Below, piece by piece: positions 9,087 to 17,057 of a stretch of 52,523 nt of DNA. Source of the DNA: JAVBTR01 sp031556065 (GTDB taxonomy: Bacteria; Bacillota; Clostridia; Christensenellales; Aristaeellaceae); NCBI GenBank assembly GCA_031556065.1, contig JAVBTR010000019.1, forward strand, positions 1-52,523, read 5' to 3'. The notes beneath the pieces were generated by a model. That model was not told the origin of the DNA and did no database searches. It saw only the letters and a list, made by a program, of their open reading frames with translations. Every line of letters starts with the position of its first letter. Positions within the stretch are counted from its first letter, which is position 1. The position numbers and the translations under genes were made by a program.

Positions 9087-9124
9087 AAGGGCCTCACCGC
9101 TAAAAAGCAGTGAGGCCCTTTTTT
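9087..9124 (+). terminator. Rho-independent terminator after the DUF4230 gene
   Basis: Arms AAGGGCCTCAC and GTGAGGCCCTT around a short A-rich loop, followed by a T run. It ends the plus-strand operon and also separates it from the convergent sugar-binding-protein gene. Its minus-strand T tract is poor, so it acts mainly on plus-strand transcripts. Confidence 0.9.
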
Positions 9125-9138
9125 GACACGCTGTAAGC

Positions 9139-10119
9139 TTATTTGCCTGCAACAGCCTTCACTTCGTCGGAATCAACGTTAGCGCCGTTAACGACCATAA
9201 CGCCGGTATCAACGACCTTTTCGGTCACAGTGCCGCCATTGGCCAGTTCCAGGGCCTTAGCAACCCCGTCATAGCCCATGAAGTATTGGCGCTGCAAAAT
9301 GGTAGACACGTTGTATTCGGGGTTGCGGATAATGTTTTCCATTTCGGCAGAGAAGTCAAAGCCGACCATGGCAATGTCCGTGCGCTTGGATTCTTCCAAA
9401 GCCTTAACAAAACCAACTGTGGAACCGTTGTTGGGCGCAAACAAGGCGATCAGGTTGGGGTAAGCGGTAATGAAGTCTTGGCCGAAAGCCAGGGCTTTGG
9501 CAGCGTCGCCATCGTTTACTTTTACTTCGTCCCAAAGCACGATCCACTTTTCGGGAGCGTTTTCATCCCAGTAAGCTTTGAAGCCTTCGTTACGGTCAAT
9601 AATCGCCTGGGAACCGGTGGAGCCGATGGTGATGGCGATAACGCCTTCTTCATCTTCAGGCGTGTTGGCGGCCTTCAAATTGGCAAGCAGGGTTTCAGCA
9701 GCCAGTTTACCAGCTTCGATATTGTTGGTCAAGTAGGCGGCGCTGTAATCTTCGGTATCCACGGAGGAATCGATCAAAATCATAGGGATACCGGATTGGA
9801 ACTGTTCGGAAATGGGGTTAATCATGGCTTTGCGGTCCAGGGGGGCAATAACAATGCCGTCAGCCTGGGCAGACACAGCGTCCTGCAAAAGGGCCACTTG
9901 CTTTTCCACTTCGGATTCAGCGGCAGTGCCGATGATAACCACGTTGCAGCCCAGATCGTCACCGGCCTTTTTGGCACCGGCCTCAACGATGGACCAATAC
10001 TGGTTGCCCAGAACCTTCACCAGCACATAAATGGTCTTTTTAGGGGCTTCGGCGGTGGCGGCTACCACGAGGCCAAGGGTCATTACCACTACAAGAACCA
10101 GGGCGAGAAACTTCTTCAT
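9139..10119 (-). CDS. Sugar ABC transporter substrate-binding protein (RbsB-like)
   Basis: A periplasmic-binding-protein type 1 receptor of the ribose/galactose/autoinducer-2 family (326 residues) that delivers a sugar to the adjacent permease. After a signal peptide (MKKFLALVLVVVMTLGLVVA) the two-lobed fold is visible: KVLGNQYWSIVEAGAKKAGD, then ADGIVIAPLDRKAMI, IPMILIDSSVD, GKLAAETLL, TIGSTGSQAIIDRNEGFKAY, ALFAPNNGSTVGFVKALEE and AMVGFDFSAEM. Family members usually contact sugar through the aspartate, asparagine and arginine residues seen here. There is no cysteine at the processing site, so it is not an obvious lipoprotein, which is unusual for a single-membrane cell. AGGAGG lies eight bases before the ATG. 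It is the last gene of the importer operon. The exact sugar is unknown. Confidence 0.92.
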   Translation of the reverse strand: MKKFLALVLVVVMTLGLVVAATAEAPKKTIYVLVKVLGNQYWSIVEAGAKKAGDDLGCNVVIIGTAAESEVEKQVALLQDAVSAQADGIVIAPLDRKAMINPISEQFQSGIPMILIDSSVDTEDYSAAYLTNNIEAGKLAAETLLANLKAANTPEDEEGVIAITIGSTGSQAIIDRNEGFKAYWDENAPEKWIVLWDEVKVNDGDAAKALAFGQDFITAYPNLIALFAPNNGSTVGFVKALEESKRTDIAMVGFDFSAEMENIIRNPEYNVSTILQRQYFMGYDGVAKALELANGGTVTEKVVDTGVMVVNGANVDSDEVKAVAGK

Positions 10120-10147
10120 TGATTAATCCTCCTAATAGTTTTATATA

Positions 10148-10172
10148 GTTACTGGCAAAACGGCCAGTTAAC
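10148..10172 (-). promoter_or_regulatory. Hairpin between permease and binding-protein genes
   Basis: Arms GTTAACTGGC and GCCAGTAAC enclose a six-base loop on the minus strand and overlap the permease stop codon. No T tract follows, so it is unlikely to terminate fully. It is better read as a stem that protects or processes the message so that the binding protein is made in excess. Confidence 0.5.
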
Positions 10173-11247
10173 CAACGGATTGAGAATGGTTGGCGTTGGA
10201 TTTAAAGAACCTGTTGAACAAAACCTGAAGGGGAGATGCCCCGGTAGAACCGCTTTTACGGTGGCGGCGCATCTGGTTGGCTACAGCGATAACCAGGATC
10301 AAGCCGATAATCACCATCTGCCAATAGGAGTTGACGCCCACAAGGTTCAAACCATTGCGGATAACACCCATCATCAAAGCGCCGATAATGGTATTTAAGA
10401 TATTGCCTTCACCGCCTGTAATAGCGATACCCCCAAGAACCGCCGCTGCAATGGCTTCCATTTCGTAGCCGTTACCAGCCATGGGCTGTGCGGAAGAAAG
10501 GCGGGAGGCCACCAGAATGCCACAAATAGCCGCGGAAAAACCAGACATGCAGTAAGCGAACATGCGTGTTCCCACTGCATTGATGCCGGAAAGCTTGGCC
10601 GCTTCCAGGTTGGAACCGCAGGCGTAAATCTGGCGGCCAATGCGGGTTTTGGCAAGAACAATACCCAGAATCAAAGCATACACCAGCATAATAATAACGC
10701 TGTAAGGCAAACCGCTTTCAAACCTGCCGCCACCCAGCACATAAAAGGCAGCCTGTACTTCCTTGCTGGGAATATCGGCTGTGTAAACCGGCGCGCCGTT
10801 TACTAGGGCGTTGGCCAAACCACGGTAGACCCATTGGGTACCAAGGGTAGCAACAAAAGGAATAACGCCCAGAATTTCAATAAAGAAGCCGTTCATAATG
10901 CCTGTTAAAATGCCCATCAGCAAGCATAATACGATGCAAAGCCACATAGGCCAGCCCATTACCAGCAAGGAAACTACGATAATGCCGGACAATGCCATGG
11001 ACGCACCTGCGGATAAGTCGTTGCCGCCGCAAACCAGGCAGAAGGTGAGGCCGCAGCCGATAATGGCGTAGGTTACAATCTGCTGAAGCAGGTTTTGAAT
11101 ATTCTTGGCGGAAAGAAATTTGCCCGGCGCAAGGACTGAAAACAGCACAATCAGGCCCGCCAGAAGAAGCAAAGAAAACAGCGCCCGTTTCGTAGCGATT
11201 CCAAGGTTTTTATAAAAGCCCAACACTCCAGATTTTTCCATTATCAT
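10168..11247 (-). CDS. Sugar ABC transporter permease (RbsC-like)
   Basis: The membrane channel subunit of a ribose-type importer, 359 residues with about eight to ten hydrophobic segments. The family signature is clear: VCGGNDLSAGASMALSGII early on, ILGVIPFVATLGTQWVYRGL in the middle, SNLEAAKLSGIN in the coupling loop that contacts the ATPase, and AAVLGGIAITGGEGN near the C-terminus. Start: the ATG at 11247 is five bases behind AAGGAG; a second ATG two codons later is less well placed. The ATPase gene ends 9 bp upstream and the binding-protein gene follows 48 bp downstream, giving the order ATPase-permease-receptor. The C-terminal tail is basic and probably cytoplasmic. Confidence 0.93.
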   Translation of the reverse strand: MIMEKSGVLGFYKNLGIATKRALFSLLLLAGLIVLFSVLAPGKFLSAKNIQNLLQQIVTYAIIGCGLTFCLVCGGNDLSAGASMALSGIIVVSLLVMGWPMWLCIVLCLLMGILTGIMNGFFIEILGVIPFVATLGTQWVYRGLANALVNGAPVYTADIPSKEVQAAFYVLGGGRFESGLPYSVIIMLVYALILGIVLAKTRIGRQIYACGSNLEAAKLSGINAVGTRMFAYCMSGFSAAICGILVASRLSSAQPMAGNGYEMEAIAAAVLGGIAITGGEGNILNTIIGALMMGVIRNGLNLVGVNSYWQMVIIGLILVIAVANQMRRHRKSGSTGASPLQVLFNRFFKSNANHSQSVG

Positions 11248-11256
11248 CTACACTCC

Positions 11257-12783
11257 TTACGAAACTTTAGGGGCTTGTTTGCCCTCTAGCTTGTTATAGC
11301 CTGCGGCCAGATACAGCAATTCTTCCTGATTGGTGTTTTTAGTTACCAACTCGCCATTGATGCCACCTTCATGGATCACAAGCACCCGGTCACTCATACC
11401 CAGAATTTCTGGTAATTCGGACGAGATCATAATAATGGCCACACCCTGATCACTAAGCTGGTTAAACAGCTGGTAAATTTCAAACTTTGCGCCAACGTCT
11501 ATACCGCGTGTAGGTTCATCAACGATAAGAATTCGCGCATCGTTGCACAGCCATTTGGAAAGAACCACCTTTTGCTGGTTGCCACCGGAAAGGTTTTTCG
11601 TTAGCTGATGAATGGAAGGGGTTTTAGTTCGAAGCAGCTTCCGGTACTTCTCTGCGTTTTCCCTGCCAGCCTTGTCGTCGATAAAACCAAACTTGCTAAG
11701 CACCTGTAAGTGCGCCATGTTGGTGTTATACGCTACATCCAAATCCAGAGCCAAGCCGTCAAACTTTCGATCCTCTGTGGCGTAGGCCATCCCTTGCTTG
11801 ATCGCCTGAGCTGGCGAATCGATTTTGACTGGCACACCATCAATTTTTATTTCCTTATGCTGAGCTTTATCTGCCCCAAAGACGCAACGCATAATCTCGG
11901 TACGCCCTGCGCCCACCAAGCCGGAAATGCCCAGTATCTCGCCTTTTCGCACATGAAAGTGATCCACATTTAAGGACAAACGATTGTTTGCCTTAAGGTT
12001 ATCTACTTCCAGTGCCATTTCCCCCAGAGTACGCTCATACTTGGGGTATTTGTCTTCCAAAGAACGGCCAACGATCATGTTAACCAGTTCATCCATGGTA
12101 ATCTCTTTTAAGTTGCGGGTACCGATATATTGGCCATCCCGAAGAACGCTTGCCCGTTCGCAAATCTGGTTTAATTCCTCCATACGGTGAGAGATGTAAA
12201 CCATCCCAACACCTTTCTTTTGAAGGTTTCGTATAATCCCAAACAATTGCTGAATTTCCCGTTCCGTTAACGTAGCGGAAGGTTCGTCCAGAACGAGTAT
12301 GCGGCTATTATAGGAAATGGCCTTGGCAATTTCCACCATTTGCTGCTTGGCAACACTTAAATTTGCCACAATGGTATGGGTAGAAATATTGATACCCAAA
12401 TCCTTTAAAATCTGCTCAGCTGCCTTGTGCATGGCCCGGTCATTAATAAAACCGCCTTTGCCATGGGGCCTGCCAATAAAGATATTGTCGGCTACCGTCA
12501 TATGCCTGCAAAGGGTCATTTCCTGAAAAATAATGCTGATCCCCAATTCATGGGCTTTTGCCACCGAATCGATGTTGACCCTTTCGCCTTCGATGTAGAT
12601 TTGCCCGGCATCCGCTTTATAAACACCAGTCATGATCTTCATCAGCGTGGATTTCCCGGCCCCGTTTTCGCCTACAAGACCGTGAACCTCTCCCTTGTTT
12701 ACAGAGAAAGAGACATTGTCAAGGGCTTTAACGCCCGGGAACGACTTGCATATGCCTTCCATCCGAAACAGTTCTTCATTCAT
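11257..12783 (-). CDS. Sugar ABC transporter ATP-binding protein, two fused ABC domains (RbsA/MglA-like)
   Basis: A 508-residue cytoplasmic ATPase that powers import by the adjacent permease. Domain 1 has Walker A GENGAGKST (residues 38-46), signature LSVAKQQMVEIAKAI and Walker B ILVLDEPSA. Domain 2 has the altered Walker A GLVGAGRTE, typical of this family, with signature LSGGNQQKVVLSKWL and Walker B ILIVDEPTRGID. The frame stays open for 53 codons upstream, but the ATG at 12783 gives the conserved NEELFRMEGICKSFPGV start and lies about ten bases behind AGAGGGGTG. It is the first gene of the importer operon and diverges from the histidine kinase gene, whose regulator is a good candidate for controlling it. 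Confidence 0.94.
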   Translation of the reverse strand: MNEELFRMEGICKSFPGVKALDNVSFSVNKGEVHGLVGENGAGKSTLMKIMTGVYKADAGQIYIEGERVNIDSVAKAHELGISIIFQEMTLCRHMTVADNIFIGRPHGKGGFINDRAMHKAAEQILKDLGINISTHTIVANLSVAKQQMVEIAKAISYNSRILVLDEPSATLTEREIQQLFGIIRNLQKKGVGMVYISHRMEELNQICERASVLRDGQYIGTRNLKEITMDELVNMIVGRSLEDKYPKYERTLGEMALEVDNLKANNRLSLNVDHFHVRKGEILGISGLVGAGRTEIMRCVFGADKAQHKEIKIDGVPVKIDSPAQAIKQGMAYATEDRKFDGLALDLDVAYNTNMAHLQVLSKFGFIDDKAGRENAEKYRKLLRTKTPSIHQLTKNLSGGNQQKVVLSKWLCNDARILIVDEPTRGIDVGAKFEIYQLFNQLSDQGVAIIMISSELPEILGMSDRVLVIHEGGINGELVTKNTNQEELLYLAAGYNKLEGKQAPKVS

Positions 12784-12871
12784 GCCAGCATGACACCCCT
12801 CTAAACAGAAGTCTTTTAATCGATTTTCATCTTGAAACCAGTTTAGCATTAAACATCTGGGAAAAAAATAG

Positions 12872-12902
12872 TAAATACCCGACCATATGGGTAAAATGTC
12901 AA
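12872..12902 (-). promoter_or_regulatory. Candidate importer promoter with inverted repeat
   Basis: On the minus strand TTGACA (12897-12902) is followed after 19 bp by TATTTA (12872-12877). The spacing is longer than optimal, as expected for an activator-dependent promoter. An inverted repeat TACCC-N8-GGGTA (12876-12893) and a CCATATGG palindrome (12883-12890) lie within the spacer and could bind a regulator. The exact elements are uncertain. Confidence 0.4.
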
Positions 12903-12907
12903 CACTG

Positions 12908-12935
12908 TTCAAAGTGGTATAAAATAAGCTATAAT
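12908..12935 (+). promoter_or_regulatory. Candidate promoter of the histidine kinase operon
   Basis: TTCAAA (12908-12913), a 16-bp spacer and TATAAT (12930-12935), 40 bp before the kinase start. It lies back to back with the importer promoter candidate, so one bound regulator could affect both. Confidence 0.6.
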
Positions 12936-12974
12936 AGTACATGAATTACCAAAGCTTTAAATGAGGTGGATCAA

Positions 12975-14483
12975 ATGAGCCCAGGGGTTTTATCCGTTTG
13001 GAAGCGGATTTTTCAAAACGCCTCTCTTAAAAGAAAGATGCTGGGCATGCTCATTGCCATTGTGGTACAAAGCGTTCTGGCTGCAGCGCTGGTTATGTGG
13101 TTGGGCAGCGTATACCTCCAATCCATCAACGCCACCATGGAGGATTGCTACCATATTAATAGATTATTGAGCGCCTATACCGCTGAAATTGATTCCTTCG
13201 ATACTTATGTGCTGTACAGCGACAAGGCCTCTGAACAAACATGGCTTGAAAACCAGTTTGAAACAGACAACGCTTTTTTAGATACAACCATTTCGTATCA
13301 CGAATCCAAAGAGCAATATGCCCTTTTGGAAGCGGCCAAGACATCCCTTGAAAGCTTTCGAACCGGTTGCACCGATACGCTTTCCCTTATTTCAAAGGAA
13401 CTGGATTATTCCGCTACCTATTCCACCACCATCAAAGTTGGGGAATACCTTAAAACTTATTTGCAAACCCTTCTGCACAGCACCATCTCCAAAGGCCAGA
13501 CAGTCTATCAAAGAGATATGGTTTATGTAAGCAAGATTCCCCTATTGTTTATTATCAGCGTTATTCTGGTTATTCTGGGCATGGCCGGATGGACCCGCTG
13601 GATGCTCCGGCATGTGGTGGCCCCTATTCAGGTTTTAACCAAGGCCACCGGCGCTATGTCGAAAAACCAGTATGATATGCCGGATATCAAGGTCTATCAA
13701 GAAGACGAGCTGGCGCAGCTTGCACGGATGTTCAATAAAATGAAGCACGCCACTCAGGACCTGGTGGATTCTCTCCGGGAAAAAAGCGAAATGGAAGCAA
13801 GGCTCCGGGAAGAAGCGGTTCAGCGCATGCAAACGGAAGTTGCCCTGGATAGCCTGCGCCTGTCGCTTTTGCAATCCCAGATCAATCCCCATTTTTTGTT
13901 TAATACATTAAACATCATTTCCCGCATGGCCCAGATCGAGCAAGCGCCCACCACTGAGGAACTGATTAAGCGCTTGTCCAATCTCTTTCGGTACAACCTG
14001 CAAAGTGTGGAAGATGTGGTGGTCCTTTCGGCGGAACTTAAAATAGTCAAGGATTACATGGCCATTCAGGAAATCCGCTTTGGGGAGCGCATCCGCTTTG
14101 TCATAGAGACCCGGGTTCATACGGAAAAAATAAAAGTACCCGTATTTACCTTGCAGCCTTTGATCGAAAATGCGGTGATTCACGGCGTTGGCCCTGTGGA
14201 AGAAGGCGGCGAAGTCGGTGTATTCATTAAAGAGGAAAATGCCCGACTTATGATCACCGTCCGGGATACGGGCATGGGTATTACCACAGAGCGGCTTAAA
14301 GAATTAATGGACAGCGCTTTTGATCCGGGGCGGCATGTATCGGGGTTAGGGGTTGGCAATGTACGAACACGCATTGAAGCCTATCGGGAAGGCAGCACGT
14401 TCCAGATTCAATCCGCCCCAGGCAACGGTACCACGATCCTTATTGAAATACCTCTGACAGGAGACGAAATGGCTTATGTATAA
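12975..14483 (+). CDS. Sensor histidine kinase, YesM/LytS-like (His_kinase family)
   Basis: A membrane sensor (502 residues). One helix near residues 22-45 and a second near 190-212 frame an extracytoplasmic domain of about 145 residues, followed by HAMP (VVAPIQVLTKATGAMS), a coiled linker and the kinase core. The phosphoacceptor is His306 in SQINPHFLFNTLN, the hallmark of the YesM/LytS class; the ATPase domain shows LQPLIENAVIHG (N box), VRDTGMGI (G1) and GLGVGNVRTR (G2). Start: ATG at 12975 behind GAGGTGG, preferred over the GTG at 12966, which lies inside that SD. Its stop overlaps the regulator start by eight bases (ATGTATAA). Kinases of this class with AraC-type regulators usually control sugar uptake. 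The ligand is unknown. Confidence 0.92.
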   Translation: MSPGVLSVWKRIFQNASLKRKMLGMLIAIVVQSVLAAALVMWLGSVYLQSINATMEDCYHINRLLSAYTAEIDSFDTYVLYSDKASEQTWLENQFETDNAFLDTTISYHESKEQYALLEAAKTSLESFRTGCTDTLSLISKELDYSATYSTTIKVGEYLKTYLQTLLHSTISKGQTVYQRDMVYVSKIPLLFIISVILVILGMAGWTRWMLRHVVAPIQVLTKATGAMSKNQYDMPDIKVYQEDELAQLARMFNKMKHATQDLVDSLREKSEMEARLREEAVQRMQTEVALDSLRLSLLQSQINPHFLFNTLNIISRMAQIEQAPTTEELIKRLSNLFRYNLQSVEDVVVLSAELKIVKDYMAIQEIRFGERIRFVIETRVHTEKIKVPVFTLQPLIENAVIHGVGPVEEGGEVGVFIKEENARLMITVRDTGMGITTERLKELMDSAFDPGRHVSGLGVGNVRTRIEAYREGSTFQIQSAPGNGTTILIEIPLTGDEMAYV

Positions 14484-16011
14484 AATCCTCGTGGCAGACG
14501 ATGAGGTTCTGGAGCGCACAGCTCTTAAAAAGACCCTTGAAAAGCATTATCAGGCAAGCGCTACCGTAACAATGGCAGCCAATGGCCAGCAAGCCATCGA
14601 GCTTTCCGAAAAGCTTCGGATCGATATTGTTTTAATGGATATTGAAATGCCTGGTGTTAATGGCCTGGAAGCGGCGCGGATTATCAAGCAAATGCTTCCA
14701 CGCTGCCGTATTCTTATTTTAACAGCCTACCAGCGCTTTCAATACGCTCAAGAGGCCATTGGCATAGGCGCGGACGATTACCTGCTAAAACCCGTTTCCG
14801 ACCAGGAACTGATCCAGAAAATCGACAAAATTATGGCGGATGTGAATAAAGACCGCAACAATTTAGAACGCAGCCGTCAATTGGATCAATTAACGAAGGA
14901 GCAGTTTGTTCTATCTGTTATTTCTGGTTATTCCAACGAAACATCCCTTAAAAACCAGCTGAAGGATTTAAGCATTGGGTTTTCTTATGGTTTTTTTATG
15001 GTGCTCAAGGGGGAAAAAACTCATAGCGCTGAAAAACTGCAAGAGATGGTAGAACCTTTTTTAGGCCTGTGGGAAAACGGGAACCTTTTAACCTACGAAT
15101 ACGATGAAATTCTTTTAATCGCGGTGATTATGAACGGCGCCTACCAGGACGCCCAATGGATAGTGAGCAAAGCCGCTCTTTTGCTAAAACAAGCAGAAAA
15201 AAGCAACGGCGACAGGCTTTTTATCGGCATTGGCGACGGGGCATCCACCTTATCGGAAATGCGCGCTTCCTACGAGCTGGCCAGAACAGCCATTTCTCGG
15301 GCTACTGCCCAAAACCGCATCATTATGGGGGCGGGTCAGCCCTCGGACACCCGTGAAGGGTTGGAAGAACGTTTATATCACCTTTTATTAGACAAGGATT
15401 TGGACGGCGCGCTAAAACTGATCGATATTGCTTTGGATACATTAACCTTCGGTGCTGCTTCGGCCCAGGATGCCATCAAAACAATGGATCGGCTCCTAAA
15501 CGGCATTCTGCTGCGCCTGAATGAGGATACCCGCATTGCCGATGCCACACCTATTAACTTCAGCGCTATAAAAAAAGAAGCCTATTCCCGTATGGAATGG
15601 TCTATGGCGGTTCGAACGCTTCTTTCCAACTGGATCAAGGCAGCAGATGCCCAACAAGGTCCCCACATCCAATCCGTCAAACAAGAGATTGAGCGTTACT
15701 TACAGCACAACTACTTTAAAGACCTGTCCATTGGTCAGGCCGCAAGGGATATGCACTATTCTGAACCATATTTCAGCAAGCTCTTCACCCGCTGCTTCCA
15801 GCGGAATTTTCTTTCTTATCTAACGGATTTGCGGCTTAAAATCGCTGTGGATATGCTGGCGGATCCATCTGCCAACATTAGAGAAATTGGTATGGCGGTA
15901 GGCTACGAGGATCCGAATTATTTCGCAAAGGTGTTCAAAAAAGCCTATGGTTTAAGCCCCAGCGATTTTAGGCGCAAGCGCGCGGCACGAAAGGAGGGCG
16001 AATATGAATAA
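14476..16011 (+). CDS. Response regulator, YesN-type, receiver + AraC DNA-binding domain
   Basis: A cytoplasmic transcription regulator of 511 residues. The receiver domain (1-120) starts MYKILVADDE with the acidic pair at residues 8-9, phosphoacceptor Asp55 in VLMDIEMPG, Thr near 83 in ILTAYQRF and Lys near 104 in YLLKPVS. A long middle region without a recognised domain (about 130-395) is typical of YesN proteins. The C-terminus (about 400-500) is an AraC helix-turn-helix pair: LSIGQAARDMHYSEPYFSKLF and IREIGMAVGYEDPNYFAKVF, ending YGLSPSDFRR. Both its start and stop overlap neighbours by eight bases, so it is tightly coupled to the kinase and the lipoprotein. The divergent sugar importer is the obvious target. 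Confidence 0.93.
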   Translation: MYKILVADDEVLERTALKKTLEKHYQASATVTMAANGQQAIELSEKLRIDIVLMDIEMPGVNGLEAARIIKQMLPRCRILILTAYQRFQYAQEAIGIGADDYLLKPVSDQELIQKIDKIMADVNKDRNNLERSRQLDQLTKEQFVLSVISGYSNETSLKNQLKDLSIGFSYGFFMVLKGEKTHSAEKLQEMVEPFLGLWENGNLLTYEYDEILLIAVIMNGAYQDAQWIVSKAALLLKQAEKSNGDRLFIGIGDGASTLSEMRASYELARTAISRATAQNRIIMGAGQPSDTREGLEERLYHLLLDKDLDGALKLIDIALDTLTFGAASAQDAIKTMDRLLNGILLRLNEDTRIADATPINFSAIKKEAYSRMEWSMAVRTLLSNWIKAADAQQGPHIQSVKQEIERYLQHNYFKDLSIGQAARDMHYSEPYFSKLFTRCFQRNFLSYLTDLRLKIAVDMLADPSANIREIGMAVGYEDPNYFAKVFKKAYGLSPSDFRRKRAARKEGEYE

Positions 16012-17011
16012 AAAGCACTTCTTCCTTCTAGTGCTATGCCTTCTATGCTTAGCTCTGACAGGCTGCCGGGGGCAAAAGGTGGTTGTGGAACCTGAATTTG
16101 TATTTCGCTATGCGGAAAACCAGGCAGAGGATTTTCCCACCACCCTTGGGGGGAAATACTTTGCGGACCGCGTGAAAGAGCTTACCCATGGCCGGATAGA
16201 AATTATCGTCTATGCCAATGAAGCCCTTGGAGATGAACGTTCAGTTATTGAGCAGCTGCAGTTCGGCGGCATAGATTTTGGCCGGATCAATCTTTCACCC
16301 CTAGCGGAACTGGATACGCGCTATTACGTGCTGCAATTGCCCTATCTTTATGATTCGGGGGAACACATGTGGCGGGTGCTGGACAGCGAGATTGGAACCA
16401 GGTATCTTGATATGACGCGGGATTTAAGTCTATACGGCCTAGCCTGGGTAGATGCGGGTGCCCGTAGCTTCTATGCTCGCAAGCCCATCAACACCCTTTC
16501 GGAAATGGCAGGGCTACGTATCCGGGTTCAGGAAAATGAGCTGATGCAAAGGCTTATAGAAAGCCTTGGGGCCCTGCCGCAAAAGTTAAGATACGGCGTG
16601 GTTTTATCGGCCCTTCAAACAGGCGAAATCGACTGCGCGGAAAACAACATTCCATCCTACCTTAGCATGGGCCATTACCTGATTGCCAAATACCTTGTGG
16701 AAGATGAGCATACCCGTATTCCCGAAATGATTGTGGCCAGCCAGGTCACCATGGATAAATTAACCGAAGAAGACCGTGCGATCATCAAAAAAGCCGCAGT
16801 GGAGGCCGGACTTTATCAAAGGGAGCTTTGGCTGGCTTATGAAAAAAGTGCCCGTGAACAGGTACTCAAAAGCGGCTGCACAATTATCACCCTTACCTCT
16901 GAAGCCAGGGAAGAGCTGATCGATGCTGTGAAGGTTGTATACGATGATTTTGCCGCCAGCCAAGAGGACAGTCTAACGGTGGAAAGAATCCGCCAGTTAA
17001 GCGCACTATAA
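16004..17011 (+). CDS. DctP-type solute-binding lipoprotein, no TRAP permease nearby
   Basis: A 335-residue lipoprotein: the signal peptide ends in the lipobox LTGC (Cys21). The rest matches the DctP family that binds organic acids or sugars for TRAP transporters: GGKYFADRVKELTHGRIEI, EALGDERSVIEQLQFGGIDF, LPYLYDSGEHMWRVLDSEIG, the conserved arginine region MAGLRIRVQENELMQRLIESLG, and LQTGEIDCAENNIPSYLS. No DctQ or DctM membrane gene is present; instead the start overlaps the response regulator stop by eight bases (ATGAATAA). That coupling suggests it binds a ligand outside the cell and reports to the kinase rather than feeding a transporter. A transport role with unlinked permeases remains possible. 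It ends at a strong terminator. Confidence 0.88.
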   Translation: MNKKHFFLLVLCLLCLALTGCRGQKVVVEPEFVFRYAENQAEDFPTTLGGKYFADRVKELTHGRIEIIVYANEALGDERSVIEQLQFGGIDFGRINLSPLAELDTRYYVLQLPYLYDSGEHMWRVLDSEIGTRYLDMTRDLSLYGLAWVDAGARSFYARKPINTLSEMAGLRIRVQENELMQRLIESLGALPQKLRYGVVLSALQTGEIDCAENNIPSYLSMGHYLIAKYLVEDEHTRIPEMIVASQVTMDKLTEEDRAIIKKAAVEAGLYQRELWLAYEKSAREQVLKSGCTIITLTSEAREELIDAVKVVYDDFAASQEDSLTVERIRQLSAL

Positions 17012-17047
17012 AAAAGAGCCAGCCGGGATTTTCGGCTGGCTCTTTTT
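17010..17047. terminator. Bidirectional terminator between DctP and SPFH genes
   Basis: AAAAAGAGCCAGCCG and CGGCTGGCTCTTTTT form a perfect stem with a six-base loop. The A run on one side and T run on the other make it work on both strands, for the convergent lipoprotein and SPFH genes. Confidence 0.92.
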
Positions 17048-17057
17048 GAAAAACAGA

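Noticed and set aside
9286..10122. 278-codon open frame on the plus strand
   Set aside because: It is antisense to the RbsB-like gene, which has a clear family match, SD and operon position. The frame is a compositional shadow.
16004..17011. A complete TRAP transporter
   Set aside because: No DctQ or DctM membrane gene is present on either side. Only the binding protein is here.
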